From the IMG/VR virus record IMGVR_UViG_3300042391_000196, positions 1 to 27,678 of that record: a DNA stretch of 27,678 nt. One strand, written 5' to 3'. Each line of letters starts with the position of its first letter. Positions within the stretch are counted from its first letter, which is position 1. The translations under genes and the position numbers were made by a program. Source of the DNA: a virus. This document shows positions 7,143-14,409 of the stretch, in pieces. The notes under the pieces are model-generated. The model did no database searches and was not told the origin of the DNA. It saw only the letters and a program-made list of their open reading frames with translations.

Positions 7143-7588
7143 GAAACCTCTGATTTGCCTTTGGCAATTGGTGTTACGTTAATGAAACCTGCGCCACGCG
7201 ACGGATCTTGACCTTCATCTGCAAGTATATTTCTGGCAAGATCTCTAAACCATCTATCTACTATCTCTTCTGCCGGATCACCGTCGAACCCGTAGCCAGC
7301 TAGTTTCAATTGTACTACAAATTCATCATTCCAGTCAAGCTCAAAAAAGCCATTTCTAATGTTGTCTTTATTAATATGTGTATCCAGCACAGCTACCCAA
7401 GGTTCGCCTTTGGCAGTAGCTCGCTCTTTCGGAGTAAGTTTAGCCTGTCGTTCTGCTTCAGTTGCTCTTTCGGCAGATGCGGTTGCTGCCTCTGCAAGCT
7501 GTTTGGCCTGTTCTGCTTCTTCTATAGCGGCAACAGTTCTTGCTTCGATTTTATCAATGCCAAAAATTCGTTTAATGTATTGTTTCAT
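7139..7588 (-). CDS. Conserved protein with N-terminal coiled coil (149 aa)
   Basis: I place the start at 7588, where the ATG overlaps the QueE stop as ATGA and the protein begins M-K-Q-Y-I-K-R-I-F-G. An in-frame ATG at 7609 is less likely. Residues about 12-55 are almost all Ala, Glu, Lys, Arg and Gln with heptad-like spacing, a probable coiled coil. The C-terminal domain (about 60-149) contains W-V-A-V-L-D-T-H-I-N-K-D-N-I-R-N-G-F-F-E-L-D-W-N, which I recall from conserved cyanophage proteins. Function is unknown. Coupling to queE does not by itself link it to base modification. Confidence 0.82.
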   Translation of the reverse strand: MKQYIKRIFGIDKIEARTVAAIEEAEQAKQLAEAATASAERATEAERQAKLTPKERATAKGEPWVAVLDTHINKDNIRNGFFELDWNDEFVVQLKLAGYGFDGDPAEEIVDRWFRDLARNILADEGQDPSRGAGFINVTPIAKGKSEVS

Positions 7589-8442
7589 TTTCCCCACCCA
7601 TTGCCCCAAAGATCTACGTGTAGTCTAGGGCTGTAATAATAACCACGTTTTAATGCCTCGTCTGCTATGTGAATTCTATTACCATCGTATACACTAACAA
7701 CACCACCTACTGGCATTACATATACTGGACCTTCGAATCCTGCAAGTCTATATGCTCGTACCGCTTTATCAACTTCATCAAAATGTGCTAGACTGTCTAC
7801 TACGAATTTTAAGTATGTAAATCCATATTGCTGATATGATGCAATAACCTCTGGCTTAACAGCGTCATCCCACGATTCACCGCTTGCGCTAAGTTTAGGA
7901 CTTACACTAAATGTAATTTCTCTAGAAGCACGATACCACTCATCTAAGAAATCTTTAAAAGCTTCGTGCAAATATTGAGTACCGTTAGTTTCGAATGTAA
8001 TATTTCGAATGTCCTGCATGTCTGCATGATTTAATAATTCTGGGTACAACTGTTGCCAACCTAGTAATGGCTCACCGCCTGTGATAACTAAATGAACATC
8101 ATTGCCGTTTTCTTGAGCCCAGTGATGATTGGGAGTTAATGCTAACAACTTGGCAACAATTTCGTCAATTGTAAAATGTGGACTAAGTTCTTTAAATGCT
8201 GGATGCCAGCTAGCATAGCTATCACACCCTGTGTTAACTAACGGCAATTCTTCAAATGTTTTATATAATTGCACGTTAGCGGCAATAGGTTCGATTTCTT
8301 TAGTTGATTCGCCAGCAGGCATGCCAAATCCGGCACATTTAAAGTTACATCCAAATGTGCGTAAGAAAACAGAAGGCACGCCTACAAAGCGTCCTTCTCC
8401 TTGCGCAGAATAAAATAATTCTGAAATTTTAATTGAGTTCAT
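7585..8442 (-). CDS. queE: QueE-like radical SAM enzyme (7-carboxy-7-deazaguanine synthase)
   Basis: QueE converts 6-carboxy-tetrahydropterin to 7-carboxy-7-deazaguanine (CDG) using S-adenosylmethionine and a [4Fe-4S] cluster. The N-terminus has the family's Q-G-E-G-x-x-x-G-x-P-S-x-F-L-R run (14-28). C32 and C36 follow in G-C-N-F-K-C, but position 39, where CxxxCxxC would put the third cluster Cys, is Phe. A likely replacement is C73 in G-C-D-S-Y-A-S-W, which looks like the usual 'C-D-T-x-x-x-W' displaced by an insertion, giving C-X3-C-X36-C. The SAM-binding T-G-G-E-P is at 121-125. At 285 residues it is longer than many QueEs. It overlaps its neighbours on both sides. Confidence 0.92.
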   Translation of the reverse strand: MNSIKISELFYSAQGEGRFVGVPSVFLRTFGCNFKCAGFGMPAGESTKEIEPIAANVQLYKTFEELPLVNTGCDSYASWHPAFKELSPHFTIDEIVAKLLALTPNHHWAQENGNDVHLVITGGEPLLGWQQLYPELLNHADMQDIRNITFETNGTQYLHEAFKDFLDEWYRASREITFSVSPKLSASGESWDDAVKPEVIASYQQYGFTYLKFVVDSLAHFDEVDKAVRAYRLAGFEGPVYVMPVGGVVSVYDGNRIHIADEALKRGYYYSPRLHVDLWGNGWGK

Positions 8443-8707
8443 ATATAGTCGACCATTGTTCTAATTTACGTTTTTTATTAGCCTTAGCAATTTCTAATTC
8501 TGCAAGATCTAGTATACCTTGCTCTACTAGGATATCTACTAATGCTAACATATCTCCTACCTCAAGTTCAAGCATTTTGGAATGTTTTAAGCCCGTTTTA
8601 TAATGAATAGATTCTAAACCAAATCGATTACATTTACTAACTTCAACAATTACCTCTGCACACTCTTCTTGTAGAATTCCTAATGCTTCTTTAGTCTGTC
8701 TTTTCAT
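8429..8707 (-). CDS. MazG-like nucleotide pyrophosphohydrolase
   Basis: MazG-type enzymes hydrolyse nucleoside triphosphates, or alarmones, to monophosphates. Starting at 8707 (AGGA upstream; an earlier ATG at 8734 would enlarge the overlap), the 92-residue protein has the helical metal-binding pattern L-Q-E14-E15-C-A-E18, followed by L-E49-V-G-D52, as in all-alpha NTP pyrophosphatases. A hydrophobic V-D-I-L-V-E helix follows. It ends A-K-A-N-K-K-R-K-L-E-Q-W, typical of the single-domain phage versions. The job may be dNTP-pool adjustment or removal of non-canonical nucleotides. It overlaps queE by 14 bases. Confidence 0.8.
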   Translation of the reverse strand: MKRQTKEALGILQEECAEVIVEVSKCNRFGLESIHYKTGLKHSKMLELEVGDMLALVDILVEQGILDLAELEIAKANKKRKLEQWSTIYELN

Positions 8708-8936
8708 TTTGACTTTCCTGCTTGTACTCTGCATACGCAGAAGAAATACTATCCCAAACAGCCCACTTAAATAACCATGACAGTAATGAGGTTAATCCTA
8801 GTACTAGTAATAACGCACCGATAATTCCTGGCAATAAAAATCCAGCTATAACTGACAACATGGCAACAAAATAAACCTTTTGCCAAGGTTTCCATTTACT
8901 CCATTGCCATATGACAAATTTATATACATCGTTCAT
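8691..8936 (-). CDS. Small membrane protein (81 aa)
   Basis: The N-terminus is Trp- and Lys-rich (W-Q-W-S-K-W-K-P-W), then one long or two closely spaced hydrophobic segments cover about residues 20-60, rich in Leu, Ile, Gly and Val. The C-terminus is hydrophilic and acidic. This suggests an inner-membrane helical hairpin with both ends cytoplasmic. Function is unknown. The start overlaps the upstream stop as ATGA. Confidence 0.8.
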   Translation of the reverse strand: MNDVYKFVIWQWSKWKPWQKVYFVAMLSVIAGFLLPGIIGALLLVLGLTSLLSWLFKWAVWDSISSAYAEYKQESQNEKTD

Positions 8937-9265
8937 TGTTTAAATAATTCCAAGTTAATAATCTTTGCTACACGCTCGCCAACGTCTTCACCGTTGGGAA
9001 TAACATAAGTTTGTTGATCATGTCTATCTTTACGTTCGTCGTAGTGCCGCACATTTAAAATCTTTCCACCAACAGCCGAACTTAGTTCAAAACTAATACG
9101 ACCTTCGCCTTCTGGACGACCTCGCTCTACCATTGCTGTTCCCATACCAATTGCCATATTATGTTTCTCCTGTAACCATGTTGCTGTTTTTATTTGTTCG
9201 TACTTGTCTCTGTTGTCCCACATGTCTCGAACTTTGGTATATAACCAGTTGTCAAACCATTTCAT
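8933..9265 (-). CDS. Conserved protein of unknown function (110 aa)
   Basis: I choose the ATG at 9265, which overlaps the upstream TGA as ATGA and is preceded by a strong AAGGAG. An earlier in-frame start at 9292 has no such support. The protein begins M-K-W-F-D-N-W-L, has a charged helical N-terminal third, then a beta-rich part with F-E-L-S-S-A-V-G-G-K-I-L-N-V-R, and ends in a helix. The motif is not one I can place. It lies in the folE operon. Confidence 0.8.
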   Translation of the reverse strand: MKWFDNWLYTKVRDMWDNRDKYEQIKTATWLQEKHNMAIGMGTAMVERGRPEGEGRISFELSSAVGGKILNVRHYDERKDRHDQQTYVIPNGEDVGERVAKIINLELFKQ

Positions 9266-9924
9266 ACAGACTCCTTGGCAAGTCCACGCCACAATTCCAC
9301 ATGTTCGTCAGACCATTGATTTCCGTCCCACTGTGCATAACTAGGAAATGGCCAATTAGGTGTTGCACTTGACATAATTTGATAAGTGCCGTTTCTTACA
9401 GGATTTATACTTACTGGAAACCAATCAGTTACTTCTGGTTCTTCGTCTACTATTTCTTCAACAGGTGCAATAGGAACTCCACCTAGTGAAATATTTTCAT
9501 CAGGTTCACCTTGGAATACTTCGCCTGTATCTTGATTAGTAAGTTCTAACGGACCATAGTAGTAGTATTCAGTGTCATCTTGCATCCAACCCAATGCTTC
9601 AACAGCTTCGTATGTATCTTCGTCCCACGCGGTATTAAACTCTTCAAGGTCTTCGTCGGCACAATTACGGCCAGCTTCGGTGTCTGCCCAACATCCGTCA
9701 GTTAAGTCCCATAGTTCCCAACATTCGTCATTGTCAATACAGCTAAGTTCGTAACCATCTTCGTTTTTAAGTTCGATATCACTAAGAGGACGCTCTTCTG
9801 ATTCTACGCTAAATGTACCCCAGCGATAGCCTTCTTCTCGAATAATCACTTTATCATCTTTGTACCAGAATTGCCGTTCGACAGCAGACTTCTTGTATTG
9901 TGGGGAAAGTTTCCATGTAGCCAT
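9262..9924 (-). CDS. Acidic conserved protein of unknown function (220 aa)
   Basis: The protein is strongly acidic, with clusters such as D-N-D-E-C-W-E, N-C-A-D-E-D-L-E-E, and Y-Y-Y-Y in the middle, and it is unusually rich in Trp and Tyr. No catalytic motif is seen. Acidic phage proteins sometimes act as DNA mimics or host-enzyme inhibitors, but nothing here proves that. The last 60 residues (about 160-220) look like a separate small Trp-containing beta module. It lies 11 bases after folE with an AAGGAC ribosome site. I recall similar W-x-W-G-x-F proteins in T4-like cyanophages. Confidence 0.8.
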   Translation of the reverse strand: MATWKLSPQYKKSAVERQFWYKDDKVIIREEGYRWGTFSVESEERPLSDIELKNEDGYELSCIDNDECWELWDLTDGCWADTEAGRNCADEDLEEFNTAWDEDTYEAVEALGWMQDDTEYYYYGPLELTNQDTGEVFQGEPDENISLGGVPIAPVEEIVDEEPEVTDWFPVSINPVRNGTYQIMSSATPNWPFPSYAQWDGNQWSDEHVELWRGLAKESV

Positions 9925-9935
9925 TATAATAGTCC

Positions 9936-10637
9936 TTATCGTGGAGCAAACTCTTGTTGAAGTTTGATGTTGTCAAAAAATTCTTTCTTTGTATGGGGAT
10001 CATCTTTAAATGTTCCTCGCAATACGGTAGTTTGTGTAAGACTCGAATGTGCCATAATACCGCGATTTTCACAGCATCCATGTACAGCTTGTACGTAGAC
10101 TGCTACGTTTTCCGATTCAGTAGCTTTGCTAATCTCGCGGGCAATGTCGTTACAGAGTTCCTCCTGGAGAGTTCCTCTACGGGCGCACCACTGAGCGATT
10201 CGGGTATACTTGCTAAGACCAATAAGTTTGTTAGCAGCAATAATACCAATATAAGCAACGCCAGCCACAGGTTGGTGATGATGAGAACACATAGAGCGCA
10301 ACTCACTACGTACAACAAGCATACCTTCATAACGGTCTTGCGAATCATTTGGAAATGCTGTTGCGTCTGGTGATGGGTCATATCTTCCTGCCATTATTTC
10401 GTTATAGTACATTTTGGCCAGTCTACGTGCTGTGCCTTTTGAGTTGGGATCGTTTTCTCTGTCAATAAGCAGTGTATCGAGTACCTGTTCAAATGCTCGA
10501 GTTGCTTCGTTGATAAGATCAACCTTATCCATGGGCTTAATATAATCTGAGACATTGTCTCCTGCCCAAAATCTTTTGTTATCGTTTTTCATTTTATCGC
10601 GGATGACTTGCGATAAGTTTTTACTGTTGTCTGACAT
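9936..10637 (-). CDS. folE: GTP cyclohydrolase I (FolE)
   Basis: FolE converts GTP to 7,8-dihydroneopterin triphosphate, the shared first step of folate, queuosine and phage 7-deazaguanine synthesis. The zinc and active-site residues are complete: C117-S-H119-H120-H121 and G-C188-C, with the 71-residue spacing matching E. coli C110 and C181. The conserved G-x-I-A-x-N-K-L-I-G-L-S-K (132-143) and R-R-x-x-x-Q-E (153-159) segments are present. The 233 residues include a slightly long N-terminus. It is the first gene after the promoter at 10675-10703. With QueE and the DpdA-like enzyme in the same window, use in base modification is the simplest reading, but folate supply for ThyX is an alternative or additional role. 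Confidence 0.96.
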   Translation of the reverse strand: MSDNSKNLSQVIRDKMKNDNKRFWAGDNVSDYIKPMDKVDLINEATRAFEQVLDTLLIDRENDPNSKGTARRLAKMYYNEIMAGRYDPSPDATAFPNDSQDRYEGMLVVRSELRSMCSHHHQPVAGVAYIGIIAANKLIGLSKYTRIAQWCARRGTLQEELCNDIAREISKATESENVAVYVQAVHGCCENRGIMAHSSLTQTTVLRGTFKDDPHTKKEFFDNIKLQQEFAPR

Positions 10638-10674
10638 GTGTTCTCCGAGTTAGTGACGTGGATGTCTATATGTT

Positions 10675-10703
10675 ATTATACAATATTATTTAGGTTTTTG
10701 CAA
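10675..10703 (-). promoter_or_regulatory. sigma70-type promoter for folE operon
   Basis: On the minus strand, TTGCAA (10703-10698), a 17-base spacer and TATAAT (10680-10675) are followed by AACATATAGACA, which resembles the post -10 sequence of the CobS-like promoter. It starts the folE, MazG-like, queE and rnh run, about 38 bases before the folE ATG. The -35 overlaps the 3' end of the UDP-glucose dehydrogenase gene. Confidence 0.75.
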
Positions 10704-11492
10704 CCTTAATAGGGTATTTTTCTTAACCGCTTCTTTCAAAACATTTAATTTTATATCTATAACACTTGCATAGTGCAGTAATGCGCTAGTATCTTTTGGA
10801 AAGCACATACCACCAAATCCATATTGGCCGTCTGGTCCGGGCACTTGTGTATGAGTATTTCCAATTCTAGGGTCCATTGCAATCATGCGCCGAATGTTAT
10901 TCCATTCATAACCGTTATGTTCTGCAATGGCTGCTAGTTCATTCATAAACACTACTTTAGTAGATAAGAAGCTGTTAATAGCATATTTTACCAAACTAGC
11001 TTCACCAATAGAACAATGAATAATGTTAGCCTGCGGTTTTGTATATCGAATAATACGCTCAGCCTCATGTTGATACGCCAACACGTTACCGCCTATAATA
11101 GCCCAGTTCTCTTTTGCATAATCTTCAGCAGCCTTTGCAGCAGTTAGAAACTCAGGAACATGCACTAAGTTAGGATACAGTTTGCCTAATCTTTCGTATA
11201 CATCAGGTGTTGCAGTTACCTTGCTAATGATAACACCTTTGTAATCTTTAAGATTGTCTAATACACTTTCTAATATATCTGTGTTACAAGCCCCATTGAG
11301 TCTTTGCGGACTAGGCACGCAGACAAAGATGCCCTCGGCATCCATTATTTCTTTATATGTACCGACATATCCTCTTGATACATCTGTATCGATGCAAATT
11401 TTATGAAAGGAACCGTCGTAGCTATTTCTAATAGCTTCCCCTACAAATCCTAGACCTATAAAGCCTATTTTAGGTAAATTAAAACCCATCAT
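10686..11492 (-). CDS. Short UDP-glucose/GDP-mannose dehydrogenase family protein
   Basis: Members oxidise UDP-glucose to UDP-glucuronate (or GDP-mannose and similar sugars) with two NAD+. The Rossmann motif G13-L-G15-F-V-G18 is at the N-terminus, V-C-V-P-S-P is seen in the first domain, and the catalytic thiol is C230 in G-F-G-G-M-C-F-P-K-D. I chose the ATG at 11492 (268 aa), 8 bases after an AGGA and overlapping the upstream stop; 11489 is also possible, and 11519 is unlikely. Usual family members are 390-450 residues, so this one ends soon after the catalytic loop and lacks the C-terminal nucleotide-sugar domain. No frameshift is obvious downstream. Either it is a compact phage form or it acts on a different substrate. 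Confidence 0.9.
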   Translation of the reverse strand: MMGFNLPKIGFIGLGFVGEAIRNSYDGSFHKICIDTDVSRGYVGTYKEIMDAEGIFVCVPSPQRLNGACNTDILESVLDNLKDYKGVIISKVTATPDVYERLGKLYPNLVHVPEFLTAAKAAEDYAKENWAIIGGNVLAYQHEAERIIRYTKPQANIIHCSIGEASLVKYAINSFLSTKVVFMNELAAIAEHNGYEWNNIRRMIAMDPRIGNTHTQVPGPDGQYGFGGMCFPKDTSALLHYASVIDIKLNVLKEAVKKNTLLRLQKPK

Positions 11493-11755
11493 TGATATTT
11501 TCCTATTTCTGCATCCCAATGGCGATTGTCATAGAAGTTAAAGTGAAAGTTATATCCAAACAACCCTAGTTCTAGATCTAGTCCTGCGTGGCTTTGTCGC
11601 ACAGTCCAGTTAAACATAACCGATACTAGTGTGAAGTCTTGAGTGAATTCTAATTCAATAAACTTATTCTTAAACGGAGTGTCGTAAGCACGGCACCACA
11701 AGTTGTTGAATGTGTTACTCCAAGGGTTACGGATATTAAAATTAAAACTAATCAT
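11489..11755 (-). CDS. Hypothetical protein (88 aa), aromatic-rich
   Basis: The protein is unusually rich in Phe, Asn, Trp and Tyr (for example I-S-F-N-F-N-I and N-F-H-F-N-F-Y), with a predicted alternating strand pattern and no hydrophobic helix, suggesting a small beta fold. No family is recognised. The start overlaps the upstream stop as ATGA and the end overlaps the dehydrogenase start. Confidence 0.8.
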   Translation of the reverse strand: MISFNFNIRNPWSNTFNNLWCRAYDTPFKNKFIELEFTQDFTLVSVMFNWTVRQSHAGLDLELGLFGYNFHFNFYDNRHWDAEIGKYQ

Positions 11756-11937
11756 ACTGATAAACTTTTTTTAGATTGATCATTATGTCTTTTACGACAT
11801 TCTTCTTTAACTTCTTTAGGGATATCAGGATGCCACTCAGCCATGCCGCAATCGTACACACGCACTTGATTATCGTTAAACGACATTAATAAAAACATCA
11901 ATATTATTATTAGTAACGCTATTGCAGCTTGTTTCAT
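11752..11937 (-). CDS. Small single-pass membrane protein (61 aa)
   Basis: I start at 11937, where ATG overlaps the HIT-like gene's stop as ATGA and GGAG sits 7 bases upstream. A longer in-frame reading from 12069 would run through the HIT gene out of frame and is rejected. The N-terminus (residues 4-19) is one hydrophobic helix made of Ala, Ile, Leu and Phe, followed by a polar tail with Cys31 and Cys48. It is a membrane anchor or signal peptide with a short periplasmic domain. Function is unknown. Confidence 0.78.
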   Translation of the reverse strand: MKQAAIALLIIILMFLLMSFNDNQVRVYDCGMAEWHPDIPKEVKEECRKRHNDQSKKSLSV

Positions 11938-12251
11938 ACTAAATCTCCAGGACGCCTGGGTACCATATGTATATGTGGATACTTTCCAGCTTGACCTGCA
12001 GCATCGCCTACTGATTGGACAATGTTGAATCCGCTCCACTTGTCGCTTTCCATTCCTTCCCATCCCCACTTGTAGGCTGCTCGATATGCGCCGACGAGAC
12101 AGTCCACTGTTTTATAGGTAGGCACAAAGCACAAATAGCCGTCTGGCGGCTCTCCGGTTTCTTTAAATACCCAGAACGTGTTAGTTCTGTACTCAATTTC
12201 TTTCCAAGGAGCACTGCCATCATTTAGAGCCTTTTCAATATCAGTTATCAT
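11934..12251 (-). CDS. HIT-like protein with incomplete histidine triad
   Basis: The C-terminal part reads A-G-Q, then Y91-P-H93-I-H95-M-V-P-R, matching the HIT family end (G-Q-x-V-x-H-x-H-x-H-x-x-P-R) except that the first His of the triad is Tyr. HIT proteins hydrolyse or transfer nucleotidyl groups, and the central His is the nucleophile, which would be H93 here. The N-terminal part carries a W-V-F-K-E-T-G strand and a central helix A-Y-R-A-A-Y-K. I choose the ATG at 12251 (105 aa), overlapping the phosphoribosyltransferase stop by 11 bases; the ribosome site is poor. An in-frame ATG at 12293 is possible. Confidence 0.7.
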   Translation of the reverse strand: MITDIEKALNDGSAPWKEIEYRTNTFWVFKETGEPPDGYLCFVPTYKTVDCLVGAYRAAYKWGWEGMESDKWSGFNIVQSVGDAAGQAGKYPHIHMVPRRPGDLV

Positions 12252-12738
12252 TACGCCAAAAATCTTCCCATGGATAAACCAACCAACAATCATCTTCTAA
12301 TTTGTTAACTTCCCATACTGAGTAGTCAACTGACTCTTTACTATCGGTATTATTAGTGAGTGTAGCAAAGCGAACATTATCACCCCATACGGAATTCCAT
12401 TTAGGATCGTCAGGGAAACAGCCGCTAGGCCAATCTTGTTTAATCCATGCAATAGTAGCACCGCTATCGTTAATATCGTCAACGATAAGAATGTTCTTAC
12501 CTTCGAATGCATCTTCTCCCATGCCTAGGTCACTAACACATTCTCCACCATCTCGTAGACTAACTTGTAATGGCCGCATGGCAATTCCTAAGTATTGACT
12601 TAGGAGGATTGCAGGAATTGCACCGCCTCTAGTAATTCCTACAATATATTCTGGCCGCCAATTGCTAGCAGTAATTTGCCTAGCAAGTTCGAGACATGCA
12701 CCTTCAACATCATTCCATGAATAATAAATCTTTTTCAT
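12241..12738 (-). CDS. Phosphoribosyltransferase (purine/xanthine type)
   Basis: PRTases join a base to PRPP. The PRPP-binding loop is clear: I-L-I-V-D87-D88-I-N-D-S-G-A-T (83-95), and an earlier G-I-T-R-G-G-A-I-P loop (34-42) matches the PRTase pyrophosphate loop. The length (165 aa) and layout resemble bacterial xanthine/hypoxanthine-guanine PRTases. It may salvage host purines for phage DNA. It may also serve a modified base, but the TGT-type route to DNA modification does not need PRPP. Its start overlaps the upstream stop as ATGA. Confidence 0.9.
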   Translation of the reverse strand: MKKIYYSWNDVEGACLELARQITASNWRPEYIVGITRGGAIPAILLSQYLGIAMRPLQVSLRDGGECVSDLGMGEDAFEGKNILIVDDINDSGATIAWIKQDWPSGCFPDDPKWNSVWGDNVRFATLTNNTDSKESVDYSVWEVNKLEDDCWLVYPWEDFWRNDN

Positions 12739-12923
12739 TTAGCAACATCCTCGAACATTTTTTTCCGACCTTCTTCGCCTAGCTCGGCATCAAAGATTTC
12801 TTTTGATCGTTGCATCATAGCACAAGCCAACATTAGCAAATCTTCTCGGTCGTCGCACATAAGAATACGTTGGTCAATTGGATACATTAGTTCCGCCATT
12901 CGTTGTTCAATAGGATTAGTCAT
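12735..12923 (-). CDS. Small conserved protein (62 aa)
   Basis: A short, probably all-helical protein beginning M-T-N-P-I-E-Q, with M-Y-P-I-D-Q-R-I and a second helix rich in Met and Leu. No function is recognised. I recall cyanophage proteins of the same start and length. It overlaps the upstream gene by 8 bases and the PRTase gene as ATGA. Confidence 0.78.
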   Translation of the reverse strand: MTNPIEQRMAELMYPIDQRILMCDDREDLLMLACAMMQRSKEIFDAELGEEGRKKMFEDVAK

Positions 12924-13143
12924 TTACTAGGGTCTTGCAAAGATCTTTAATCTCTACATCAGTCATAAAAAAGTTATATGTAGAAGATTCTTGAACTTCG
13001 CCATTATCTTTTAGAGATTCCTGAATAAATTCAATACTGTTTAAATCTGCAGGACTTGCACACTTCCATGATCTAACACGTAGACGAAATCCCGGTTTTT
13101 CTTTAATAACTGTTTCTTTAACTTTGATACTTTCGTGGAACAT
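12916..13143 (-). CDS. Hypothetical protein (75 aa)
   Basis: I choose the ATG at 13143 because AAGGAG lies 6 bases upstream and it follows the stop of the preceding gene by one base; the earlier ATG at 13167 lies inside that gene. The protein looks like a small beta-sheet with an R-L-R-V-R-S-W strand and a C-terminal helix (D-V-E-I-K-D-L-C-K-T-L). Function is unknown. Confidence 0.78.
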   Translation of the reverse strand: MFHESIKVKETVIKEKPGFRLRVRSWKCASPADLNSIEFIQESLKDNGEVQESSTYNFFMTDVEIKDLCKTLVND

Positions 13144-13144
13144 A

Positions 13145-13615
13145 TCATTCTCCTTTAATTGCTTCAAATGTTCTGTACTTGCCCAATGCCGCTATGTATT
13201 CGTCATACAGCTTCTTTAGCTTTGGATGCTTCTTCTCTAGTTTAACATCGCGCTCGGGAATTTGCAAGACTTTTTCAATTGTATCTAACCGTTCTTCTAA
13301 GTCTCTATCATTTATTACTACTTTACCCTTGACCGTTAGTGTGGCATCTTTTTCTAAGATGACTTCGTCTTTACCATTTGGCACAGTCATAATAGGTTTA
13401 CCATTACTGCTATTAAATTGAGTACTTGGAGTAGTAGTCCAATTAGCAGTACCAGTTCCGGTGCTTGTATACACTGTTCCGACTGTTAACGGCAACCCTG
13501 CTCCGCTATTCGGCCATGCAACACTAGTGCCATTTAATTGGCTTGTTGTAAGCGATCCAACAGCGCCGCCATTAGTTACTGGTATTGTGTGCTTTGAGTT
13601 TAAGATAACTGTCAT
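13145..13615 (-). CDS. Probable structural/fibre-associated protein (156 aa)
   Basis: The N-terminal 70 residues are Gly/Thr/Ser/Asn-rich, typical of tail-fibre or baseplate extensions (for example T-S-T-G-T-G-T-A-N-W-T-T-T-P). Then a K-D-E-V-I-L-E-K-D-A-T-L-T-V-K-G-K-V strand pair leads into a Leu-rich coiled-coil-like segment (D-L-E-E-R-L-D-T-I-E-K-V-L) and a helical basic end. I recall a family of cyanophage proteins with this 'L-E-E-R-L-x-T-I-E' and 'H-P-K-L-K' ending, listed as hypothetical structural proteins. The gene overlaps the cupin gene by 44 bases. The role in the virion is inferred. Confidence 0.72.
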   Translation of the reverse strand: MTVILNSKHTIPVTNGGAVGSLTTSQLNGTSVAWPNSGAGLPLTVGTVYTSTGTGTANWTTTPSTQFNSSNGKPIMTVPNGKDEVILEKDATLTVKGKVVINDRDLEERLDTIEKVLQIPERDVKLEKKHPKLKKLYDEYIAALGKYRTFEAIKGE

Positions 13616-14057
13616 TATGAATCCATTTATTGTTTACAAGAAATCCCCATTCTCGTTTGTGCGGGCCTGGTATAAACAACGTCCAGGGTGTAACATCTTC
13701 TTTTAATTCAATACGGTGGTAACTATTGGCACCGCAGAATCTAAAATGTCCTGGGCCCCGCCATTTACGAACTTCACATGACATAGTACCGTCATCATGA
13801 AATTGAGGAATCCATTCAAAATAACCACCTGCTAGTATTAGTGTAAAGTAGGGCCACGGATGATCATGCACATCTCCGGGATCACCTTTATGAAACTTAT
13901 GTAAGAACACGTTAAACGGAAATGCTTTACGATCTTTTAGGAAAAGATAATAACGAGTTAACAACGGCTCGTTACATTGCCTATCCATAATAATACGTTT
14001 ACGGCCAATTGACTCAAGCCAGTTTAAAAATTTATTTTTTATCCTTTGGATTATCAT
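13572..14057 (-). CDS. Cupin-fold protein of unknown substrate (161 aa)
   Basis: The central region has the cupin metal pattern H64-D-H66, then a strand run F-T-L-I-L-A-G-G-Y-F-E-W and a later H114 (S-Y-H-R), which would give two His from the first motif and one from the second. It resembles small phage cupins near glycan or sugar genes, and cysteine-dioxygenase-like proteins. The glycosyltransferase gene is close by, so a sugar epimerase or a metal-dependent oxygenase are both possible. An AAGGACG ribosome site precedes the ATG at 14057. Confidence 0.75.
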   Translation of the reverse strand: MIIQRIKNKFLNWLESIGRKRIIMDRQCNEPLLTRYYLFLKDRKAFPFNVFLHKFHKGDPGDVHDHPWPYFTLILAGGYFEWIPQFHDDGTMSCEVRKWRGPGHFRFCGANSYHRIELKEDVTPWTLFIPGPHKREWGFLVNNKWIHNDSYLKLKAHNTSN

Positions 14058-14409
14058 AATCGTCCTTTACTAAGGTATAGATAGTTTGCAAATTTCGTAA
14101 TGCTATTTCAAGTCCGGGATATTGTTCGCACATTGACTTAACTCGATCCCAATCAGGGAAGCCGTCAATCCATTCTTCTGTTGCACCCCAGTTAAATACG
14201 TATCCGTCAGTTGATATAGTATCTGTAGCAAAAGTGGAATATCCGCCGCTTCCACTTGATGTTATAGTAATAGTATTACCGGATGAGATATAATTAGTTG
14301 TACTATTCATAGTAATACTAGACAAATCAATACTATAGCTATCATCGATAGTAATAGTGTCAGTTAGATAGGTGTCTAACGAGTTCTTGTGCTGAGAAGA
14401 ATTGCTCAC
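14032..14409 (-). CDS. Ser/Thr-rich probable structural protein (125 aa), GTG start
   Basis: The start is GTG at 14409 with a GGAGG ribosome site 6 bases upstream. Residues 10-70 are mostly Ser, Thr, Asn, Ile and Asp with repeating D-T-I-T / I-T-I-T strands, as in fibre-like beta-repeat proteins. The C-terminal 50 residues are a different, folded helical part with F-P-D-W-D-R-V, C-E-Q-Y-P-G-L-E-I-A and V-K-D-D-Y-D-N-P. I recall that ending in several cyanophage proteins. It overlaps the glycosyltransferase gene by 50 bases, more than usual here. Function is inferred from composition only. Confidence 0.72.
   Translation of the reverse strand: MSNSSQHKNSLDTYLTDTITIDDSYSIDLSSITMNSTTNYISSGNTITITSSGSGGYSTFATDTISTDGYVFNWGATEEWIDGFPDWDRVKSMCEQYPGLEIALRNLQTIYTLVKDDYDNPKDKK

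Noticed and set aside
8910-8930. TATAAATT string resembling a late box
   Set aside because: It lies within the coding sequence of the small membrane protein just after its start, with no gene start at the proper distance.
9914-9925. TATAAT string at the start of the 220-aa gene
   Set aside because: It overlaps the start codon and folE lies immediately upstream; it is coincidental.
9954-10373. Plus-strand and alternative minus-strand frames inside folE
   Set aside because: FolE motifs are complete in the minus frame at 9936-10637; the others are shadows.
11938-12069. N-terminal extension of the small membrane protein gene
   Set aside because: It overlaps the HIT-like gene in another frame; the ATGA start at 11937 with a GGAG site is better supported.
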